Source: DASPKS01 sp035628035 (GTDB lineage: Bacteria; Bacteroidota; Rhodothermia; Rhodothermales; Rubricoccaceae). From it: a DNA stretch of 11,779 nucleotides. The stretch covers positions 1-11,779 of the forward strand of contig DASPKS010000083.1 of NCBI GenBank assembly GCA_035628035.1. The letters run 5' to 3'. Made by a program: the position numbers and the translations under genes. Positions 7,219-11,779 of the stretch are shown here, piece by piece. Position 1 is the first letter of the stretch. Each line of letters starts with the position of its first letter. The notes beneath the pieces were generated by a model. That model ran no database searches. It saw only the letters and a list, made by a program, of their open reading frames with translations, and had not been told where the DNA came from.

Positions 7219-7710
7219 TTACAGCCCCCCGTCGCCCGAGGGGAAAGGCGTGTGTCCGTCGGAGGCCTCGCCGAGGTTGGCGAGGGCCGGGCCGAGCGCG
7301 GCGCGGAAGTCCCGGCGGCGGAGGCGGTCGAGGATGTCGCCGCGGCCGGCGCAGTAGCCGAGCATCGCGTGGGGGCGCTGGAGGTGCTTGAGCCCCTCGC
7401 GGACGACCCACATGTGCCACGTCCGGCAGTCGTCGGTGTCGAAGGGGCCGAGGAGGCGGCCGTAGAGCCGCGTGGCCGCCGTCTCGACGGCCTCCTCGTG
7501 GTCGAGCTCGCCGAGCTCGAGGAGGCGCTGGAGCCCCCCCCAGATGTAGCCCGCGAGGAAGTCGTGCTGGCCGTCGGTGAGGGCGAGGCGGGTGTGGGGG
7601 CCGGTGTAGCCCATGTCTTCGAGCGGGCCGCGGATGCACGCCTCGACGTGCGTCACGGCCTCGCGCACCATCGCCTCGACGTATTCGTCGGACTTCTTGT
7701 GCGGGGGCAT
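7219..7710 (-). CDS. Hypothetical protein, 163 residues, unrecognised
   Basis: I do not recognise a family. The ORF runs from ATG 7710-7708 to TAA 7221-7219 and shows the GC3-rich codon use of its neighbours, so it is likely real. The sequence looks soluble and mostly helical, with amphipathic charged stretches such as SDEYVEAMVREAVTHVEA (7-24), LAGYIWGGLQRLLELGELD (52-70) and DILDRLRRRDFRAALG (125-140). There is no signal peptide or membrane segment. It has three cysteines (C25, C95, C120) and several His/Trp (HDF 49-51, TWHMW 97-101), but no metal-site pattern I can name. The C-terminus (148-163) is Gly/Pro/Ser-rich and probably disordered. It lies between icmF and pabB on the same strand, 51 bases before the pabB start, so it may be co-transcribed with the pab genes; that gives no functional clue. 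A G8 run (coding strand 7541-7534) encodes the Trp-Gly-Gly at 57-59. Confidence 0.72.
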   Translation of the reverse strand: MPPHKKSDEYVEAMVREAVTHVEACIRGPLEDMGYTGPHTRLALTDGQHDFLAGYIWGGLQRLLELGELDHEEAVETAATRLYGRLLGPFDTDDCRTWHMWVVREGLKHLQRPHAMLGYCAGRGDILDRLRRRDFRAALGPALANLGEASDGHTPFPSGDGGL

Positions 7711-7748
7711 CAGGAGCGAGGAAGGGGTGGGGAAGGGTGCCCGCCCAT

Positions 7749-7877
7749 TTACAAAGGCTGTGCAGCCTTCGCCCGCCCCTCAACACCTGCCCGAGATGAC
7801 GTGCGGGCGTACCCGATCTCCTCGGCAATGTCCTCGCAGTAAAGAAACCGAGACGGGGCGGCCCGCCCGCTGCTCAC
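7749..7877 (-). CDS. Possible small ORF of 42 codons overlapping the icmF stop (doubtful)
   Basis: A GTG at 7877-7875 overlaps the icmF TGA (7876-7874) in a GTGA arrangement typical of coupled genes. It opens 42 codons ending in TAA at 7751-7749. The middle part, RFLYCEDIAEEIGYART (10-26), looks protein-like with well-biased codons; the tail (SSRAGVEGRAKAAQPL) has weaker third-position bias. No family is recognised. It may be a chance ORF in the icmF-7710 gap or a remnant of a longer gene. The inverted repeat at 7754-7769 overlaps its last codons. Confidence 0.2.
   Translation of the reverse strand: MSSGRAAPSRFLYCEDIAEEIGYARTSSRAGVEGRAKAAQPL
7754..7769. repeat. Short perfect inverted repeat between icmF and the hypothetical gene
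   Basis: AAGGCTG and CAGCCTT form exact 7-base arms around a 2-base centre (TG). As RNA this could fold as a 6-bp stem with a 4-base loop. Read on the minus strand it is followed by TTGTAAAT, which is only slightly T-rich, so it would be a weak intrinsic terminator for icmF. Alternatively it is an operator-like site about 44-60 bases upstream of the ATG at 7710. The sequence alone does not decide. Confidence 0.35.
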
Positions 7878-10800
7878 ATGTTGCGCCGGTACTGGCCGCC
7901 GACCTCGAACAGCGCCTCGGTGATCTGCCCGAGCGAGCACACGCGGACGGTCTCCAGCAATTCCGCGAAGAGGTTACCGCCGTCGCGGGCCACCTGCTGG
8001 AGCCGCGCGAGGGCGGCCGGGGCCTCGTCGGCGTGGCGGCGGTGGAACCGGCGGAGGCCGTCGAGCTGGCGCTGCTTCTCTTCCTCCGTCCCGCGCATCA
8101 ACTCCACCTTCGGCGGGGCCTCGCCGTCCTTCGAGAGGAACGTGTTGACGCCGATGATCGGCAGCTCGCCCGTGTGCTTCTTGTGCTCGTAGTAGAGGCT
8201 CTCCTCCTGGATTTTCCCTCGCTGGTACATCGTCTCCATCGCGCCGAGGACGCCGCCGCGGTCGCTGATCCGCTCGAACTCCATCAGCACGGCTTCCTCG
8301 ACGAGGTCGGTCAGCTCCTCGATGATGAAAGCGCCCTGGAGCGGGTTCTCGTTCTGCGCCAGCCCCAGCTCGCGGTTGATGATGAGCTGGATCGCCATCG
8401 CGCGGCGGACGCTCTCCTCCGTCGGCGTCGTGATGGCCTCGTCGTAGGCGTTGGTGTGGAGGGAGTTGCAGTTGTCGTAGATCGCCATCAACGCCTGGAG
8501 CGTCGTGCGGATGTCGTTGAACTGGATCTCCTGCGCGTGGAGGCTCCGGCCGGACGTCTGGATGTGGTACTTGAGTTTCTGCGAGCGCTCGTCGGCGCCG
8601 TAGAGGTCGCGCATGGCGACGGCCCAGATCCGCCGGGCCACGCGGCCGAGCACGCTGTACTCGGCGTCCATCCCGTTCGAGAAGAAGAACGAGAGGTTCG
8701 GCGCGAAGGCGTTCACGTCCATCCCCCGCGCGCGGTACACCTCGACGTAGGTGAACCCGTTCGAGAGCGTGAAGGCAAGCTGCGAGATCGGGTTGGCGCC
8801 GGCCTCCGCGATGTGGTAGCCCGAGATCGAGACCGAGTAGAAGTTGCGGACGCGCTCGTCGATGAACACCTGCTGGATGTCGCCCATCATGCGGAGGGCG
8901 AACTCGGTCGAGAAGATGCAGGTGTTCTGGGCCTGGTCCTCTTTCAGGATGTCGGCCTGCACCGTCCCGCGCACCGACTGGAGCGCGTGGGCCCGGATCT
9001 GCTGGTACTCGTTGTGGCTGAGCACCCCCCACGCGACGAGGTCGGCGGTGGTGCAGCCGAGGAGGCCGAGGCCGGTACCGTCGTGCCCTTCGGGGAGGCC
9101 GTCGTCGTTGTAAGGGGTGTAGCGCGGGCGGTCTTCCCCGAGTTGACTTGCAATAACGCGCTCGGCGTCGGCCCACCGCCCCTCGCGCTTCAGGAACGCC
9201 TCGGCCTGCTGGTCGATGGCCGTGTTCATGAACATCGCCAGGATCATCGGCGCGGGCCCGTTGATCGTCATGGAGACGCTCGTGCGGGGGTCGCAGAGGT
9301 CGAACCCCGAGTAGAGCTTCTTCATGTCGTCGAGCGTGCAGATGCTCACGCCCGAGGTGCCGACCTTCCCGTAGATGTCGGGCCGCTCGTCGGGGTCGCG
9401 CCCGTACAACGTCACGGAGTCGAAGGCCGTCGAGAGCCGCTTGGCGGGCATCCCGAGGGAGACGAGGTGGAACCGCTTGTTCGTCCGCTCGGGCGTGCCC
9501 TCGCCGGCGAACATTCGCGTGGGGTCCTCCCCCTCCCGCTTGAGCGGGAAGACGCCTGCGGTGTAGGGGAAGAAGCCGGGGAGGTTCTCCAGCAGCGCGA
9601 AGCGGAGGCGCTCGCCGGGATCAGCGAAGCGGGGGAGCGCCACGCGCGGCACCTTCGTGCCGGAGAGGGTATGGCGGTAGAGGGGCTGGCGGACTTCGCG
9701 CCCGCGCACCTCGTAGACGAGCGCGTCCTGCGTGTACTGGTGGGCGACGGCGTCCCAGTTGTCGAGGATGGCGCGGCAGCGGGGGTCGAGCTTGTCGCGC
9801 CAGTGCGCGGCCATCTCGTCGAGGCGCGCGGTGAGCTGGTCGCGGTCCTCGGGGGCCCAGTGCTCCACCTGCTGCTTGGCGCCGACGGCCTGCCCCCACT
9901 TCCGCGCATAGCCGACCTGCGCCTCGGCCCACTGCCGGTAGCTTCGGCATGCCTCGGCGATATCGGCGAGGTAGCGCTGGCGGTCGGGCGGGACGAGGAG
10001 TTGCTTGCTCGGGTCGGGCGCGGGGAGCGTCTCCGCGTCGAAGAGGTTCGAGCGGCGGTCGAAGCCGTGCGCGTTGAGCTTGTCGAGGAGGGCGAGGTAG
10101 AGCCGCGAGACGCCGGGGTCGTTGAAGCGCGAGGCCATCGTCGGGTAGACGGGCATCGCGTCGGGGCTCTCCGAGAACAGCGCGCGGTTGCGCTGGACCT
10201 GCTTCCGCACGTCGCGGAGGGCGTCCTCGGAGCCGCGCTTCTCGAACTTGTTGAGGGCGACGAGGTCGGCCACGTCGAGCATCCCGATCTTTTCGAGCTG
10301 TGTGGGCGCGCCGAAGTCCTGCGTCATCACGTAGAGGCTCACGTCCACGAGGTCGGCCACCTCGGTGTCGCTTTGCCCGATCCCGGCCGTCTCGACGAGG
10401 ACGAGGTCGAACCCGGCGGCCTGGCACACGGCGACGGCGTCGCGGAGGGCGGCGGAGGTGGCACGGTTCGCCTCGCGCGTGGCGAAGCTGCGCATGTAGA
10501 CGCGGCCCGCGTGCTCGCCGTAGAGCGCGTTCATCCGGATGCGGTCGCCGAGGAGCGCGCCGCCCGTCTTCTTCCGCGTGGGGTCTACGGAGAGGACGGC
10601 AAGGTGGAGGTCGGGGAAGTCGTTGAGGAAGCGGCGCACCAGCTCGTCGGTGAGCGTGCTCTTGCCCGCCCCGCCGGTCCCGGTGATGCCGACGACGGGC
10701 GCGGGCTTCTCGGCGGGCCGCCCGGCGCCGTCGCCGCCGATCCCCTCGCCCACCTGCTGCTCGACGGCCGTGAGCGCCTGCGCGACCGTCTGCACGGCGG

Positions 10801-11296
10801 TGGCCGTGGGCGCCGTCGTGACCGCCGTTCCGCCGTCGCCGTTGGCCTCCGCGCCGGCCGCTTCGAGCGGGTCGAAGTCGCAGGCGCGGATCATGTGCTC
10901 GATCATCCCGTCGAGCCCCATCCGCCTCCCGTCCTCGGGCGAGAAGATCTTGGCGACGCCGTAGGCCTCCAGCTCCGCGATCTCCTCGGGCACGATGACG
11001 CCGCCGCCCCCGCCGAACACCTTGATGTGGCCGGCGCCGCGCTCACGGAGGAGGTCCACCATGTACTTGAAGAACTCGACGTGGCCACCCTGATAGCTGG
11101 AGACGGCGATCCCCTGCGCGTCCTCCTGGATGGCCGTCTCGACGACGTCCTGCACGGAGCGGTCGTGGCCGAGGTGGATGACCTCGGCGCCCTGCGCCTG
11201 GAGGATCCGCCGCATCACGTTGATGGCGGCGTCGTGCCCGTCGAACAGGCTGGCGGCGGTGACGAAGCGGACGGGGTGCTGCGGGGTGTAGGCCAT
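7874..11296 (-). CDS. icmF: Fused isobutyryl-CoA mutase with G-protein chaperone (IcmF)
   Basis: The 1140-residue cytosolic enzyme should interconvert isobutyryl-CoA and n-butyryl-CoA using adenosylcobalamin. Domain order is IcmF's. The B12-binding domain (about 8-140) has FDGHDAAIN with the cobalt-ligand H21 and the FGGGGG loop (94-99). An Ala/Gly/Thr linker spans about 145-198. The MeaB-like GTPase has P-loop GTGGAGKS (206-213), DPTRKKTGGALLGDRIRM (238-255), ETAGIGQSD (302-310) and base-recognition NKFEK (349-353). The mutase domain runs from about 500 to 1140. Two substrate-pocket positions separate this family from methylmalonyl-CoA mutase: F596 in RMFAGEG (mutase Tyr) and Q790 in KEDQAQNTC (mutase Arg). 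That pair favours an uncharged branched acyl-CoA. HIAEAGANPISQL and RNFYSVSISGY are conserved. An extra segment of roughly 45-50 residues lies near 705-765. The ATG at 11296-11294 gives the family-standard N-terminus. Methylmalonyl- or pivalyl-CoA mutase are the alternatives, disfavoured by the F/Q pair. Confidence 0.94.
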   Translation of the reverse strand: MAYTPQHPVRFVTAASLFDGHDAAINVMRRILQAQGAEVIHLGHDRSVQDVVETAIQEDAQGIAVSSYQGGHVEFFKYMVDLLRERGAGHIKVFGGGGGVIVPEEIAELEAYGVAKIFSPEDGRRMGLDGMIEHMIRACDFDPLEAAGAEANGDGGTAVTTAPTATAVQTVAQALTAVEQQVGEGIGGDGAGRPAEKPAPVVGITGTGGAGKSTLTDELVRRFLNDFPDLHLAVLSVDPTRKKTGGALLGDRIRMNALYGEHAGRVYMRSFATREANRATSAALRDAVAVCQAAGFDLVLVETAGIGQSDTEVADLVDVSLYVMTQDFGAPTQLEKIGMLDVADLVALNKFEKRGSEDALRDVRKQVQRNRALFSESPDAMPVYPTMASRFNDPGVSRLYLALLDKLNAHGFDRRSNLFDAETLPAPDPSKQLLVPPDRQRYLADIAEACRSYRQWAEAQVGYARKWGQAVGAKQQVEHWAPEDRDQLTARLDEMAAHWRDKLDPRCRAILDNWDAVAHQYTQDALVYEVRGREVRQPLYRHTLSGTKVPRVALPRFADPGERLRFALLENLPGFFPYTAGVFPLKREGEDPTRMFAGEGTPERTNKRFHLVSLGMPAKRLSTAFDSVTLYGRDPDERPDIYGKVGTSGVSICTLDDMKKLYSGFDLCDPRTSVSMTINGPAPMILAMFMNTAIDQQAEAFLKREGRWADAERVIASQLGEDRPRYTPYNDDGLPEGHDGTGLGLLGCTTADLVAWGVLSHNEYQQIRAHALQSVRGTVQADILKEDQAQNTCIFSTEFALRMMGDIQQVFIDERVRNFYSVSISGYHIAEAGANPISQLAFTLSNGFTYVEVYRARGMDVNAFAPNLSFFFSNGMDAEYSVLGRVARRIWAVAMRDLYGADERSQKLKYHIQTSGRSLHAQEIQFNDIRTTLQALMAIYDNCNSLHTNAYDEAITTPTEESVRRAMAIQLIINRELGLAQNENPLQGAFIIEELTDLVEEAVLMEFERISDRGGVLGAMETMYQRGKIQEESLYYEHKKHTGELPIIGVNTFLSKDGEAPPKVELMRGTEEEKQRQLDGLRRFHRRHADEAPAALARLQQVARDGGNLFAELLETVRVCSLGQITEALFEVGGQYRRNM

Positions 11297-11442
11297 GGGC
11301 GGCAGCGGAGCGGCGCGATAGCGGAGGCTTCCTGGAGGGGATGCAAAATAGAGAACGCCCCGCTGCGGGTCGGGGTCCTGCCACGCGAACCACCCGCCCC
11401 CCCGCTCGTTCTAGGCACCCCTCTCTCCTCGCCCCTCTTCCC
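11297..11442. promoter_or_regulatory. Divergent intergenic region between icmF and the YpfJ-type gene
   Basis: These 146 bases separate the two divergent starts, so both promoters should lie here. The clearest AT-rich island is at about 11341-11355; on the minus strand it reads TCTATTTTGCAT, one base short of the Bacteroidota -7 consensus TAnnTTTG and properly placed for icmF. I could not find a convincing -33 element. A small GC palindrome (CCCGC-T-GCGGG, 11359-11369) is probably chance at this base composition. The assignment of a promoter is inference. Confidence 0.35.
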
Positions 11443-11779
11443 ATGCGACTAGGCCAGAGCCGCCGGAGCGGCAACATCGTGGACATGCGCGGCCGGCGCG
11501 GCGCGGCCGGCGTGGGCCTCGGCCTCGGCACGGTGGTCCTCCTCCTCGTCGGCGCCCTCCTTGGCGTGGACCCCAACGACCTCGCGCAGGTGGCCGAAGG
11601 CCCTGCCCCGACGACGGAGCCCACCCCCACGGGCACGCCCCAGGATGAGGGGGGCGACTTCGTGGCGGCGCTCCTCGGGAGCATGGAGGACACCTGGCGC
11701 ACGACAGCGCCGCAGGCGAACATCCGCTACGAGGACCCCCAGCTCGTCCTCTACGACGGCATCGTACAGTCGGCCTGCG
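11443..11779 (+). CDS. ypfJ: Neutral zinc metallopeptidase, YpfJ family, partial (C-terminus outside window)
   Basis: The first 112 codons are present and the reading frame runs off the window. The N-terminal pattern is diagnostic: a short basic head with RRSGNIVDMRGRRG (7-20), a Gly-rich stretch leading into one membrane helix (about 22-41, GVGLGLGTVVLLLVGALLGV), then GVDPNDL (41-47). A Pro/Thr-rich linker (53-68) precedes the start of the catalytic domain (FVAALLGSMEDTWR at 73-86, YEDPQLVLYDGIVQSAC at 96-112). Members are membrane-anchored putative zinc peptidases of unknown substrate. The HExxH-type zinc motif lies beyond the window, so catalytic competence cannot be checked. The ATG at 11443 is the only start giving the full family N-terminus. 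It is transcribed divergently from icmF. Confidence 0.88.
   Translation, partial: MRLGQSRRSGNIVDMRGRRGAAGVGLGLGTVVLLLVGALLGVDPNDLAQVAEGPAPTTEPTPTGTPQDEGGDFVAALLGSMEDTWRTTAPQANIRYEDPQLVLYDGIVQSAC

Noticed and set aside
11359..11369. GC palindrome in the icmF-ypfJ gap
   Set aside because: The arms are only 5 bases of C and G in very GC-rich DNA, with no T-run; it is likely chance.
7613..11452. A 1279-codon open frame on the plus strand
   Set aside because: It runs antisense across icmF, whose product has complete family motifs. Long antisense frames arise from strong GC third-position bias; the translation is repetitive in V, E, A, R and L with no recognisable domain.

Overview
The window is GC-rich bacterial chromosome, tightly packed with genes. 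It holds nine well-supported protein genes, two of them cut by the window edges, and no RNA genes, insertion sequences or CRISPR. I saw no AGGAG-type Shine-Dalgarno site in front of any start I inspected. The isobutyryl-CoA mutase carries an extra segment that I associate with Bacteroidota-like versions. Together these suggest the Bacteroidota/Rhodothermota lineage, perhaps a high-GC Rhodothermales or Rubricoccaceae relative. That placement is inference.

Left part (1-4504). A family-2 glycosyltransferase leaves the window on the minus strand. Divergent from it is a two-gene plus-strand unit: a PolX-type protein (653-2335), then, 6 bases later, a large membrane-anchored penicillin-acylase-family protein (2342-4504). 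Both members look catalytically altered. The PolX palm domain has lost the three polymerase aspartates but keeps every PHP-nuclease metal ligand. The acylase homologue has alanine where the family's N-terminal-nucleophile serine should be, and a long proline-rich insert.

Middle and right part (4467-11296) is a block of minus-strand genes. In transcription order they are: a fused B12-dependent acyl-CoA mutase with its G-protein chaperone (icmF); possibly a 42-codon ORF coupled to its stop; an unrecognised 163-residue protein; pabB and pabC, which share one base and make p-aminobenzoate for folate; and a class-III-like PPK2 polyphosphate kinase. ppk2 overlaps the acylase homologue tail-to-tail by 38 bases.

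Far right (11443-end). Divergent from icmF is the start of a YpfJ-type neutral zinc metallopeptidase, cut before its catalytic motif.

No classical defence or mobile system is visible. The strongest candidates for something new are the nuclease-only PolX paired with a nucleophile-less acylase, two T8 tracts in pabB that depart from the local codon usage, and the divergent starts sharing a single CATG.
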